Assembly: GCF_001613005.1 (NCBI RefSeq)
Contig: NZ_BDBN01000099.1
Location: 1-32,918 of the forward strand
Origin: Nocardia nova NBRC 15556
GTDB taxonomy: Bacteria; Actinomycetota; Actinomycetes; Mycobacteriales; Mycobacteriaceae
Reading direction: 5' to 3'
Length of the DNA stretch: 32,918 nucleotides
How positions within the stretch are numbered: the stretch's first letter is position 1; every line of letters starts with the position of its first letter. The notes below the pieces were generated by a model. The model searched no databases. It saw nothing but the letters and a program-made list of their open reading frames with translations, and had not been told where the DNA came from. This document shows, piece by piece, positions 15,683 to 21,993 of this stretch. The position numbers and the translations under genes were made by a program.

Positions 15683-17397
15683 AATCCCTGTGGGCCGAAC
15701 TGCGGGAGCTGCGGCGGGTTTCGGAGATCTCGCCGTGGCGCGTGGTCGTATCGATCTGCTGGGGAACCGTCGCTCTCGGCAGTGGGCTGGGGTTGGCGGC
15801 GCTGGCGGCGTGGTTGATCGCACGGGCATGGCAGATGCCGCCGGTGCTGGACCTGAGCGTCGCGGTAGTCGCCGTCCGGGCACTGGGCATCTCGCGCGGA
15901 CTGTTCCGCTATATCGAGCGGTTGGCGACCCACGACGTCGCGCTGCGCGCCATGACGACGGCCCGCACGGCGGTGTATACGGCGTTGGCGCGCACCGACA
16001 TCCGGTCTCTGCGACGCTACGGCCGGTCCGAGGGCGACGTCACCGGTTCGACGGAACGCGGCGCGGGGCGGGAGACCGCGCTGCTGCGCCGGGGTGATCT
16101 GCTCACCCGGATCGGCGCGGATATCGATGACCTGGGCGCCGTGATCGTGCGCGCGGTCGTCCCCATCGCGGTCGCGATCCTGCTCTCGCTCGCCGCGGTA
16201 GCCCTGCTCGCCACCATTTCCGTGCCTGCTGGGGTGATTCTGGCCGTGGCTCTGCTGGTCTCCGGCGGGTTCGCGCCCTGGCTGTCCGCGCGCGCGGCGC
16301 GCGACGCCGAACTGGCGGTGCAATCCGATCGTGCCGAATTCCGGGCCGCGGCCGTGACGGTGCTCGATCACGCTCCCGAACTGCGGGTCGCCGGTCGGCT
16401 CGACACGGCGATGACGGCCGCCGCGACGGCCGCCGAGCGCGCGGTGCGTGCCGAGGACCGGGCGGCCTCGCGCAGCGCGTGGGCGGCCGCGGCGACTCCG
16501 CTGTCGATCGGCGCCAGCGTTCTGGGCGCCCTGCTGATCGGAATCGTGTTGTACGGCAACGGCTTCGGCGCGCCGGCCGAGCCGTTGCAGCCCGCGCCGG
16601 CCGGTGGGATCAGCCCGATGGCCTTCGCGATCCTGGTGCTGCTGCCGTTGTCGGCATTCGAGGCCGTGGGGGGGCTGCCCGCCGCGGCGCAGGCCCTCAC
16701 CAAGGGCCGCGCCGCCCTGCGCCGCATCCGTGCCCTCGACCCGGTCGAGCCGCCGTCGGGGGCCGGCGATCCGGGCGACCGTGTCGTGCCGGCCGACAGC
16801 GGCGACCTGCGTGCCCGCCTGATCCACGCCTTGCCCGACCTTCCGCCGGGCCGCCGGATCGCCGTGGTGGGCCCGAGCGGGGCGGGCAAGACCACGCTGC
16901 TGATGAGCTGGGCCGGACTGTTCGACACCCCGCGCCCCGGGCGCACCTTCTTCGCCGAGGACGCCCACGTATTCGGCACCTCGGTCGTGGAGAACCTCCG
17001 GGTGGCCCGCGGCGACGTGACCGACGCGGAGGCCGAAAGCGCCCTGCGCGCGGTCGGTTCCGGGCCGTGGCTCGATACTCTGCCGGAGGGACTGGAAACG
17101 GATCTGGTCGGCGGCGCGGCCGCACTCTCGGGCGGGCAGCGCCGGCGTCTGCTGCTGGCGCGCGCTCTCGTCGCCCCCGCCGACACCCTGCTCCTGGACG
17201 AACCCACCGAACATATGGAGGCGGCGGCGGGCGCCGACCTGCTGCGCGCACTGCTCGACGAAACCAGCGGTCTCGTCGACCCGGATCGCACGGTGGTCGT
17301 CGTGACCCACCAGCTGCCCCCCGATCACCGCGCCGACACCGTGATCGCGGTCGCACCCGGCGGCGAGATATCGATCACTCGCCGCGTCGCCGCCTGA
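15679..17397 (+). CDS. cydC: CydC, ABC exporter subunit for cytochrome bd assembly, compact ATPase domain
   Basis: The second half of CydDC. The membrane domain (1-345) has six helices and the conserved SRGLFRYIERLATHD near residue 75. The ATPase domain has Walker A GPSGAGKTT (398-406), signature LSGGQ (483-487), Walker B TLLLDEP and VTHQLP at the switch region. Between Walker A and the AEDAHVF loop there are only about 20 residues, where E. coli CydC has about 40. The usual beta-hairpin with SGxVxxDG is missing, and the loop has Glu instead of Gln. The gene is otherwise in frame, so this is a clean internal shortening rather than a frameshift. The GTG at 15679 is preferred: it overlaps the cydD stop as GTGA and has CAGGGGG upstream; GTG 15670 is an alternative. 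Confidence 0.92.
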   Translation: MKSLWAELRELRRVSEISPWRVVVSICWGTVALGSGLGLAALAAWLIARAWQMPPVLDLSVAVVAVRALGISRGLFRYIERLATHDVALRAMTTARTAVYTALARTDIRSLRRYGRSEGDVTGSTERGAGRETALLRRGDLLTRIGADIDDLGAVIVRAVVPIAVAILLSLAAVALLATISVPAGVILAVALLVSGGFAPWLSARAARDAELAVQSDRAEFRAAAVTVLDHAPELRVAGRLDTAMTAAATAAERAVRAEDRAASRSAWAAAATPLSIGASVLGALLIGIVLYGNGFGAPAEPLQPAPAGGISPMAFAILVLLPLSAFEAVGGLPAAAQALTKGRAALRRIRALDPVEPPSGAGDPGDRVVPADSGDLRARLIHALPDLPPGRRIAVVGPSGAGKTTLLMSWAGLFDTPRPGRTFFAEDAHVFGTSVVENLRVARGDVTDAEAESALRAVGSGPWLDTLPEGLETDLVGGAAALSGGQRRRLLLARALVAPADTLLLDEPTEHMEAAAGADLLRALLDETSGLVDPDRTVVVVTHQLPPDHRADTVIAVAPGGEISITRRVAA

Positions 17398-17447
17398 CCC
17401 GGCGAAAACCCAGGTCGGCACCGGAATTCGGCTCTGCGAAAAATCCG

Positions 17448-17477
17448 TTGCAGCTCCTCGGCCGCGGCCGGTAGTTT
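17448..17477 (+). promoter_or_regulatory. Possible promoter of the sORF/three-way-junction transcript
   Basis: TTGCAG (17448-17453), an 18-base spacer and TAGTTT (17472-17477, TANNNT type) would start transcription near 17484, just before the GGAGG ribosome site at 17495. The -35 is weak; read-through from cydC is an alternative. Confidence 0.4.
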
Positions 17478-17498
17478 CGTCTGTACACGGGAAAGGAG

Positions 17499-17549
17499 GT
17501 GGTTCGAAGAATGGATATTCAGAGGACGCGTGAGGTGGCTGCCGGTTGA
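17499..17549 (+). CDS. Very small ORF (12-16 codons) with strong ribosome site, possible leader peptide
   Basis: AAAGGAGGT (17492-17500) precedes a tiny frame. Starting at ATG 17511 it encodes MDIQRTREVAAG; starting at GTG 17499 it adds VVRR. The GGAGG core is 11 bases from the ATG, a little long. The peptide is hydrophilic with no signal or membrane segment, so any function is more likely translation through it than the product itself. GTGGC (17535-17539) at the end of the ORF could pair with GCCAC (17552-17556), and GGCTG (17537-17541) with CAGCC (17556-17560). The latter competes with the downstream hairpin at 17558-17579, as in attenuators. There is no downstream gene on this strand. I do not recognise the family with certainty. 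Confidence 0.45.
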   Translation: MVRRMDIQRTREVAAG

Positions 17550-17557
17550 GCGCCACA

Positions 17558-17708
17558 GCCGCGGTCCCCGTACCGCGGCCCGCTGCAGTGGATTCGGTCC
17601 CCGCGCGAGCGCTGAACTAATCCAAGGCAGTCACCCGGCCCCCGAGCCCCCGGTTTGTCCGACCGGGACCGCGAGAGATCAGATCTCCGCGGTACGGCTC
17701 GGGGGCCG
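17558..17708 (+). ncRNA. Structured RNA: hairpin plus compact three-way junction
   Basis: First hairpin: GCCGCGGT (17558-17565) pairs with ACCGCGGC (17572-17579). After a linker, CGGCCCCCGAGCC (17636-17648) pairs perfectly with GGCTCGGGGGCCG (17696-17708), 13 bp. This closes two hairpins: CCCGGT/ACCGGG (17649-17667) and ACCGCG-A-GAGAT/ATCTC-CGCGGT (17668-17693, 11 bp with one bulged A and a CAG loop). The helices abut without linkers except two bases (AC). TGCTCTTTCGG follows, so the plus strand is the likely transcript and the element may also end transcription. I know no named family with this layout; it could be an intrinsic terminator of unusual shape or a free small RNA. Confidence 0.6.
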
Positions 17709-17753
17709 TGCTCTTTCGGCCTGAGATCAGGGCCGACGTTGCCCGGGCTCGGC

Positions 17754-18473
17754 TCAGCCGATGTAGCGCTGGAGGCGAGCGGAGAGGCGGGGTTTCAGGG
17801 CGCCGTCGGCTTCCACTCGTTCCTCGACGTAGCCGAGGTCGCCGCCTTCGACGATGCCGTAGAGGCGTTTGGCGCCGCCGACCACCGCGCCGGACTGGCT
17901 GCGGATCACGACGTCGGTGGCCAGTTCCCAGGACGACTGGGTGAGGGCCTGGCCGTAGAAGAGTTCGACGATGCCGGAGCTGTGGGTCAGCAGGAGTTCG
18001 ATGACCTCGTCGTCGCCGTCGATGCCGACCCGCCAGAAGCCGCTCTCGCGCAGATCGGGGCCGGAGTAGTTGCCTTCGGCGTCGATGACCCAGGAACGAG
18101 AATCCCAGGACAGATAGTCGCCACCGTCGTGGGAGACGATGATCTGCTGACCGAAGTGGTAGTCGCCGCCGCGCTCGGGATCGTTGCCCTCGCCCTCACC
18201 GCGCCAGACGCCCACCAGGGGCAGTAGCGCGAGCATGGAGGCACTCAGATCGGGACCCAGCCGCAGATTCGCGGTGTCCTCGGGCAGCGGCAGACCCGGC
18301 AGCTGCGGAATGTTGCGGCCGCCGGTGGATTTGGCGCGCTCGGCAGCCTCGGCTACCGCCTCGTCGCCACTGCGGCGAGCCGCGTCATCGCTCTCGCGCC
18401 CCTCGGCATGCGCCTGTGAGGCGTGTCCGTTGGTCGCTGCGTTTTCGACGTTCTCGCTCGCCGAATCGGTCAC
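17754..18473 (-). CDS. Ferric nitrobindin-like protein (DUF1794/THAP4 barrel), lacks haem-ligand His
   Basis: A 239-residue protein. Residues 1-50 are a polar, Ala/Glu-rich extension. The rest is the nitrobindin barrel, with GVWRGEGEG near residue 88, FGQQIIVSHDG, YLSWDSRSW and a Tyr-Ile-Gly end. In nitrobindins a His near the C-terminus (PHLSARL-type) binds haem iron. Here the segment reads LKPRLSARLQRYIG, with Arg (codon CGC) where His is expected; one transition from CAC would make it. UniProt-type naming for such members is ferric nitrobindin-like protein. Haem binding and peroxynitrite isomerase activity are therefore doubtful. The M. tuberculosis syntenic gene is Rv0813c. The GTG start overlaps the stop of the 31-residue membrane protein gene as GTGA, so the two are coupled. 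Confidence 0.9.
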   Translation of the reverse strand: MTDSASENVENAATNGHASQAHAEGRESDDAARRSGDEAVAEAAERAKSTGGRNIPQLPGLPLPEDTANLRLGPDLSASMLALLPLVGVWRGEGEGNDPERGGDYHFGQQIIVSHDGGDYLSWDSRSWVIDAEGNYSGPDLRESGFWRVGIDGDDEVIELLLTHSSGIVELFYGQALTQSSWELATDVVIRSQSGAVVGGAKRLYGIVEGGDLGYVEERVEADGALKPRLSARLQRYIG

Positions 18474-18565
18474 GACTCGGTGAAGAGCCGGTAGAGGACG
18501 TACAGCCCGAACCAGGCGATCAGCACGGAGCAGATGACCAGCAGAATCTCGAAGGTTAAGACCAC
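18470..18565 (-). CDS. 31-residue single-helix membrane protein
   Basis: The frame from GTG 18565 encodes a 31-residue peptide with a hydrophobic core EILLVICSVLIAWFGLYVLY (residues 6-25) followed by RLFTES. This is one membrane helix with a positively charged Arg on its C-terminal side. Its TGA overlaps the nitrobindin-like start as GTGA, a strong sign that it is translated. A TAAACT -10 (18578-18573) ends 7 bases before the GTG with no ribosome site between, consistent with a leaderless start. Codons are GC-rich at third positions, as in neighbours. No function is known to me; it may be a small partner of the nitrobindin-like protein. Confidence 0.7.
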   Translation of the reverse strand: MVLTFEILLVICSVLIAWFGLYVLYRLFTES

Positions 18566-18572
18566 ATATCGG

Positions 18573-18578
18573 AGTTTA
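18573..18578 (-). promoter_or_regulatory. Leaderless -10 of small membrane protein/nitrobindin-like operon
   Basis: TAAACT on the minus strand fits TANNNT and ends 7 bases before the GTG at 18565, so transcription would begin at the start codon. It lies just downstream of the terminator of the sulfur operon, separating the two minus-strand units. Confidence 0.55.
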
Positions 18579-18601
18579 ACGACCCGCTCGGCGAAGACGA
18601 A

Positions 18602-18634
18602 AACGGCCCCGGGAAAACGAATCCCGGGGCCGTT
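18602..18634 (-). terminator. Rho-independent terminator of the sulfur operon
   Basis: AACGGCCCCGGGA (18602-18614) and TCCCGGGGCCGTT (18622-18634) make a perfect 13-bp stem with a 7-base loop. On the minus strand it is followed by TTCGTCTTC, and with the stem's own TT gives TTTTCG. It lies 53 bases past the DUF1416 stop. Confidence 0.88.
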
Positions 18635-18687
18635 CGCGTGCGATGAGCGCAGTTTTCGGCGCGTGCCGTCGACGCTCGGCGTCGGTG

Positions 18688-18993
18688 TTACTTGGCGACG
18701 CTCACGTCGATGTTGTGGACGCCCGCCCCTTCGGGGCTGACCTTGGCCGATCCGTTGCCGGCCGACGACAGGGCCCGGATGGTCCAGGTGCCGGGCGCGG
18801 CGAAGAAGCGGAAATCACCGGTGCCGGAGGCCACGACCTCGGCGGTGAACTCGTCGCTCGAGTCCAGCAGGCGGACGAAGGCGCCGCCTACCGGGTTACC
18901 GTCCGCATCGAGGACGCGTCCGGTGAGGACGGTCTCCTTCTCGGTGTCGACGTTGGCCGGAAGGGCCTGACCCTGGGTAGGTGCTGCACACAT
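18688..18993 (-). CDS. sseC: DUF1416 protein, SseC family
   Basis: A 101-residue protein of the DUF1416 family, called SseC in mycobacteria, consistently found next to a CysA-type thiosulfate sulfurtransferase. After a short N-terminus (MCAAPTQGQ) comes a beta-sandwich-like repeat unit: VLTGRVLDADGNPVGGAFVRL, then a GTGDFRFFAAPGTWTIR stretch of the carboxypeptidase-regulatory type. It is presumably cytoplasmic, since no signal sequence is seen. The ATG lies 6 bases after the stop of the rhodanese gene, so it is the last gene of the operon; a strong terminator follows. Its biochemical role is unproven, and sulfur transfer is inferred from company only. Confidence 0.9.
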   Translation of the reverse strand: MCAAPTQGQALPANVDTEKETVLTGRVLDADGNPVGGAFVRLLDSSDEFTAEVVASGTGDFRFFAAPGTWTIRALSSAGNGSAKVSPEGAGVHNIDVSVAK

Positions 18994-18999
18994 ATCTAT

Positions 19000-19833
19000 T
19001 TACGCTCCCAACTCGATCGGTGCACCGACGAGGGAGCCGTATTCGGTCCAGCTCCCGTCGTAGTTCTTGACGTTCTTGTGGCCCAGCAGCTCCTGCAGCA
19101 CGAACCAGGTGTGCGACGAGCGCTCACCGATGCGGCAGTAGGCGATGGTCTCCTTCTCGCCGTCGAGGCCCGCTTCCTTGTAGATGGAAGCCAGTTCCTC
19201 GTCGGACTTGAAGGTGCCGTCCTCGTTCGCGGCCTTGCTCCACGGCACGTTGATGGCGCCGGGGATGTGGCCGGGACGCTGGCTCTGCTCCTGCGGCAGG
19301 TGCGCGGGAGCGAGAATCTTGCCGGAGAACTCGTCGGGCGAACGCACGTCGACGAGGTTCTTGACGCCGATCGCCTGGATGGCGTCGTCGCGGAAGGCGC
19401 GGATCGACAGGTCCTGCTCGGAGGCCTTGTAGGTCGTCGCCGGACGGGTCACTGCATCGGTCGACAGCGGGCGGGCGTCGAGCTCCCACTTCTTGCGGCC
19501 GCCGTCGAGCAGCTTCACGTTCTGGTGGCCGTAGAGCTTGAAGTACCAGTACGCGTAGGCCGCGAACCAATTGTTGTTGCCACCGTAGAGAACGACGGTG
19601 TCGTCGTTGCCGATACCGCGGGCCGACAGCAGATCCGAGAACTGCTCCCGGTTGACGAAGTCACGCCGAACCGGATCCTGCAGATCCTTCTTCCAGTCGA
19701 TCTTGACGGCACCCTCGATGTGGCCCGTGTCGTAGGCGGAGGTGTCCTCGTCGACCTCGACGATCACGACGCCGGGGGTGTTGAGGTTCTCTTCGACCCA
19801 GTCTGCGGAGACCAGGACATCGGAGCGAGCCAT
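19000..19833 (-). CDS. cysA2: Thiosulfate sulfurtransferase (tandem rhodanese), CysA/SseA type
   Basis: A 277-residue two-domain rhodanese. The inactive N-terminal domain has DTGHIEGAVKIDW and YGGNNNWFAAYAYW. The C-terminal domain has the active loop with Cys233 in YCRIGERSSH, the CRIGERS form typical of the mycobacterial CysA2/CysA3 proteins. It moves sulfane sulfur from thiosulfate to an acceptor. The start at 19833 has AAAGGA upstream, 6 bases before the ATG; the frame runs on upstream through the DUF4395 gene in another frame. It lies between DUF4395 and sseC. Expression is likely subject to the polycysteine leader upstream of the operon. The symbol follows the syntenic M. tuberculosis gene Rv0815c. 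Confidence 0.93.
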   Translation of the reverse strand: MARSDVLVSADWVEENLNTPGVVIVEVDEDTSAYDTGHIEGAVKIDWKKDLQDPVRRDFVNREQFSDLLSARGIGNDDTVVLYGGNNNWFAAYAYWYFKLYGHQNVKLLDGGRKKWELDARPLSTDAVTRPATTYKASEQDLSIRAFRDDAIQAIGVKNLVDVRSPDEFSGKILAPAHLPQEQSQRPGHIPGAINVPWSKAANEDGTFKSDEELASIYKEAGLDGEKETIAYCRIGERSSHTWFVLQELLGHKNVKNYDGSWTEYGSLVGAPIELGA

Positions 19834-19898
19834 GTTGTTCCTTTCGATGTGACTTGCCGGGGTATGTGGAGAGATGAGTTGTGGTTCGTGAGGGCGGG

Positions 19899-20384
19899 TC
19901 AGTTCGCCGAGTTGCTCGTCGTGACCGGGGTGCGCGCGCCGAGCCGCTGGGTGAGCGGATAGATCTTGCAGCCCAAGCAGATTCCGAACGCCGCGTTGAG
20001 GAACGCCGCGAACAGTGCGAAGGCGGTGAAGATCGCGCCCACCACGCCGGCCCCGGCCGCGAAGCCGATGAAACCGACGATCGCGAAGACGAAACCGACC
20101 AGCTGTGCGAACCGCAGCGGCGGCACCGGCTCGGTTTCGGTCGCCGGGCCGATGCGCGGCGCGGCGAAGGTGGCGAAGACCCAGCCGTAGGGGCTGCGCC
20201 GCGGACCGTACAGCGCGCCGAGGGCGAACACGATCGCTTGCAGGGCGATCAGCACCGCGGCGGCGGCGGTCGAGAAGGCGGAGACGATCAGGACCAGCAC
20301 GAGGACACCGGTGGTGATCCACGCCGCGAACCGCGGTCCGCGGACGTCCACCTGACCGGTGGGTGAGTTGGTGTTCTGGGGCAC
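19899..20384 (-). CDS. DUF4395 membrane protein
   Basis: A 161-residue protein with four predicted helices (about residues 19-37, 40-60, 91-111, 112-135). It ends with the signature GICLGCKIYPL, which presents a conserved Cys pair at the membrane surface. DUF4395 proteins commonly accompany rhodaneses and thioredoxin-like proteins. A role in moving reduced sulfur or electrons across the membrane is an inference from the Cys pair and neighbours. The GTG at 20384 is supported by AGGAGT at 20389-20394. It is the first structural gene of the operon led by the polycysteine ORF, which starts about 210 bases upstream. As I recall, the M. tuberculosis locus lacks it at this spot. Confidence 0.88.
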   Translation of the reverse strand: MPQNTNSPTGQVDVRGPRFAAWITTGVLVLVLIVSAFSTAAAAVLIALQAIVFALGALYGPRRSPYGWVFATFAAPRIGPATETEPVPPLRFAQLVGFVFAIVGFIGFAAGAGVVGAIFTAFALFAAFLNAAFGICLGCKIYPLTQRLGARTPVTTSNSAN

Positions 20385-20528
20385 GGGAACTCCTGCGCTG
20401 AAGAAGGCTTATCTGGCTTATCCGGTTGCGGGTTATCCGTCAGATAGGTCGGATCACCGGGGGATCGACGAGATCTCACACGCGGTGGAGAAACCGGTCG
20501 GCGGCAGGGGATACGAAAGGCCGACCGG
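20385..20528 (-). promoter_or_regulatory. Leader between the polycysteine ORF and DUF4395: attenuator hairpin and repeats
   Basis: Right after the leader-peptide stop, CCGGTCGGC and GCCGACCGG (plus-strand 20494-20502 and 20520-20528) form a 9-bp stem with a 17-base loop. TTTCTCC follows on the minus strand, a plausible terminator or ribosome-dependent switch. Nearer the gene, TATCTG/CAGATA (20410-20415 and 20441-20446) can pair. Three direct repeats TTATC(T/C)G start at 20409, 20418 and 20433 on the plus strand. AGGAGT precedes DUF4395. Confidence 0.6.
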
Positions 20529-20594
20529 CTACATGCACAGGCAGCAACAACCGCCGAGGCGGCACAGATCAACTGTGCGGCGTCGGGTGAGCAT
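20529..20594 (-). CDS. Polycysteine leader peptide (21 codons), cysteine-responsive attenuator ORF
   Basis: The ORF reads MLTRRRTVDLC, then RLGG and CCCLCM before TAG: five Cys in 21 residues, three in a row. This is the pattern of actinobacterial leader peptides upstream of sulfur genes (RRxxVDLCR core). In M. smegmatis, related polycysteine sORFs upstream of the sseC/rhodanese operon act as cysteine-sensing attenuators: ribosomes slow at Cys codons when cysteine is short, and the downstream genes are then expressed. The start ATG at 20594 has only a weak ribosome site (GAGAG). Unlike the mycobacterial leaderless versions, a -10 (TAAACT) about 30 bases upstream implies a short leader. It stops one base before a hairpin. 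Too short for ordinary gene callers. Confidence 0.85.
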   Translation of the reverse strand: MLTRRRTVDLCRLGGCCCLCM

Positions 20595-20622
20595 CAGCTC
20601 TCGGCGGGTTTGCACGCCAAGC

Positions 20623-20628
20623 AGTTTA
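20623..20628 (-). promoter_or_regulatory. -10 element of the sulfur operon
   Basis: TAAACT on the minus strand, TANNNT type, would start transcription near 20616, about 22 bases before the leader-peptide ATG. No clear -35 is seen upstream. The element lies in the 149-base gap between the thioredoxin stop and the leader ORF. Confidence 0.5.
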
Positions 20629-20743
20629 CCCGGTTTCGGGAGGGAATTGGACCCGGGGTACGAAACACGGGCGGGCGCCGGGCGCGTAGACGGCGTGGGG
20701 GACAGTTCGAGCAACGGCCGAAAAGCCCTTGTGAGCAGGAAGT

Positions 20744-21190
20744 TCAGGCCGCCTCGGGAACCGTCAGCGGAGCCAGTGCGCTACGCAGGTCGGTGGCCTT
20801 GGGCACACCCGAGATCCGGAACCGCTCGCGCCCGTGGGCGTCGAAGACGAACGTGGTGGGCAGCGACAGGACATTGAGCTCGCGCGCCAGGTCCGCCTCG
20901 GCGTCGATATCGACCTCGACGTCGCGGGGCGGCTGCACGGTATCGGCCAGATCGGCGACGACCCCGGCCACCACCCGCCGGACCGCTGCGCACGGACCGC
21001 ACCATTCGGCGGAGAAGTGCAGGACGGTCGGCACCGCCTCGGTGACACCGACGGCGCTGAGCAGTTCGGTGCGCGAACCCGCGATCTCGGTGGTCTTGGC
21101 TGTCCGGACGCGGCCCTCGCGGTAGCGCAGGGCAATACCCGCGGCCACCCCGGCCAGCAGGACGACGGCCAGAATCGTGAGTTCAATCAT
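20744..21190 (-). CDS. thiX: Membrane-anchored thioredoxin-like protein
   Basis: A 148-residue protein with an N-terminal membrane helix (about residues 3-22) and a short basic stretch, then a thioredoxin domain. The redox motif is intact: FSAEWCGPCAAV (Cys-Gly-Pro-Cys), with the cis-Pro region LNVLSLPTTFVFD. Which side of the membrane the domain faces is uncertain: helix flanks carry more positive charge after the helix (RYREGR), which favours a cytoplasmic domain. The ATG overlaps the lmeA stop as ATGA, so it is translationally coupled to lmeA. It is upstream of, but separately promoted from, the rhodanese operon, and may keep its Cys proteins reduced. Syntenic to Rv0816c. Confidence 0.9.
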   Translation of the reverse strand: MIELTILAVVLLAGVAAGIALRYREGRVRTAKTTEIAGSRTELLSAVGVTEAVPTVLHFSAEWCGPCAAVRRVVAGVVADLADTVQPPRDVEVDIDAEADLARELNVLSLPTTFVFDAHGRERFRISGVPKATDLRSALAPLTVPEAA

Positions 21191-21993
21191 GGTCGGGCAA
21201 ACCTGTCCATATCAATGCGAATATTCTCCCCTTCCCCCTCTACCACGATATTGCCGCCGATGGCCTGCACCTTCTTCGGGGGCACCCCGAACGGCAGATC
21301 CTTGGTGTCGATGGTGCGAGTGAAGCGGGCCAGTACCGCGGCCTTGTCCAGGTCGGGACCCAGTTCCGCGGCGGTGGTGGTGGGCGCGGTGGTATCGACG
21401 CCGCCGTGATAAAGGTCGGTGGCGACCAGTTTGATCTGATCTCCGTCGAGGAACAGATCGGCCTTCACGCTCACCCGGTCGGTACTGCGGGTCTCCGGGC
21501 CGAGCTGGATGGTGCCGGTGAGGACCAGGGCGCCCTGGGTGGTCATGCCCGACCCGCCGGAACCCCCGGTGCCGTCGGATTTGTCGGCCGGGCGGGTGAC
21601 CACCTCGAGGTCCGGAATGTTGAACAGGCGCCCGAGCTCGACCGGTTCGATCCGCATCCGGCCTGCCACCTGGTCGACCATCACCGAGCGCATGTCGTTG
21701 TCCACCAGATCGTGCATCGACAGGTGGACACCGTTCAGGGTGGCTTCGACGAGGATCTCGCCGGGAATGTCGGGACGGTTGGCGCGCGCCCGGATCTCGA
21801 GGTTGCGGTAGTCGCCGCGCGCGGTCTGGGCCAGGAACGGGAAGCCGTGAATGGTCACTTCGGGGTCGGCGCTGAGTTCACCGCCGGCCCGCAGCGACCG
21901 CGATACCCGGTACTCCGAGTAGGCCGCCGCAGTGAAATCGACCACTACGGCGATCGCGACCACCAGCAGCAGTCCGACGATCAGTTTTCTCAT
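21187..21993 (-). CDS. lmeA: LmeA-like DUF2993 envelope lipoglycan protein
   Basis: A 268-residue protein with an N-terminal membrane anchor (MRKLIVGLLLVVAIAVVVDF) and a DUF2993 domain. In mycobacteria LmeA is a periplasmic phospholipid-binding protein needed for mannan-chain elongation of lipomannan. Landmarks are the VTIHGFPFLAQTARGDYRNLEI opening and FARTI-like C-terminal PFGVPPKKVQAIGGNIVVEG. A Gly/Ser-rich insertion (TGGSGGSG) near residue 147 is probably a surface loop. Two ATGs are possible, 21999 and 21993. The second is preferred because GGAG then sits 7 bases away instead of 1. The stop overlaps the thioredoxin start. It diverges from glnR across about 310 bases. Confidence 0.88.
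   Translation of the reverse strand: MRKLIVGLLLVVAIAVVVDFTAAAYSEYRVSRSLRAGGELSADPEVTIHGFPFLAQTARGDYRNLEIRARANRPDIPGEILVEATLNGVHLSMHDLVDNDMRSVMVDQVAGRMRIEPVELGRLFNIPDLEVVTRPADKSDGTGGSGGSGMTTQGALVLTGTIQLGPETRSTDRVSVKADLFLDGDQIKLVATDLYHGGVDTTAPTTTAAELGPDLDKAAVLARFTRTIDTKDLPFGVPPKKVQAIGGNIVVEGEGENIRIDMDRFARP

Larger units (their letters stand above)
17398..17753. other. Region between cydC and nitrobindin-like gene: RNA element, no ordinary gene
   Basis: Both flanking genes end here. The stretch contains, on the plus strand, a possible promoter (17448-17477), a 12-16 codon ORF with a strong ribosome site, a hairpin (17558-17579), a 56-base linker and a three-way-junction structure (17636-17708). 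Past that I see nothing until the stop of the minus-strand gene at 17754. Confidence 0.6.

Noticed and set aside
15511..17556. 681-codon minus-strand open frame opposite cydC
   Set aside because: The opposite strand encodes an ABC subunit with all key motifs; the antisense product is Arg/Gly/Gln-rich and without domains.
17636..17708. tRNA or tRNA-like cloverleaf reading of the three-way junction
   Set aside because: It has two inner hairpins instead of three, no T-loop or anticodon-loop sequence and no CCA-like acceptor; the closing stem is 13 bp.
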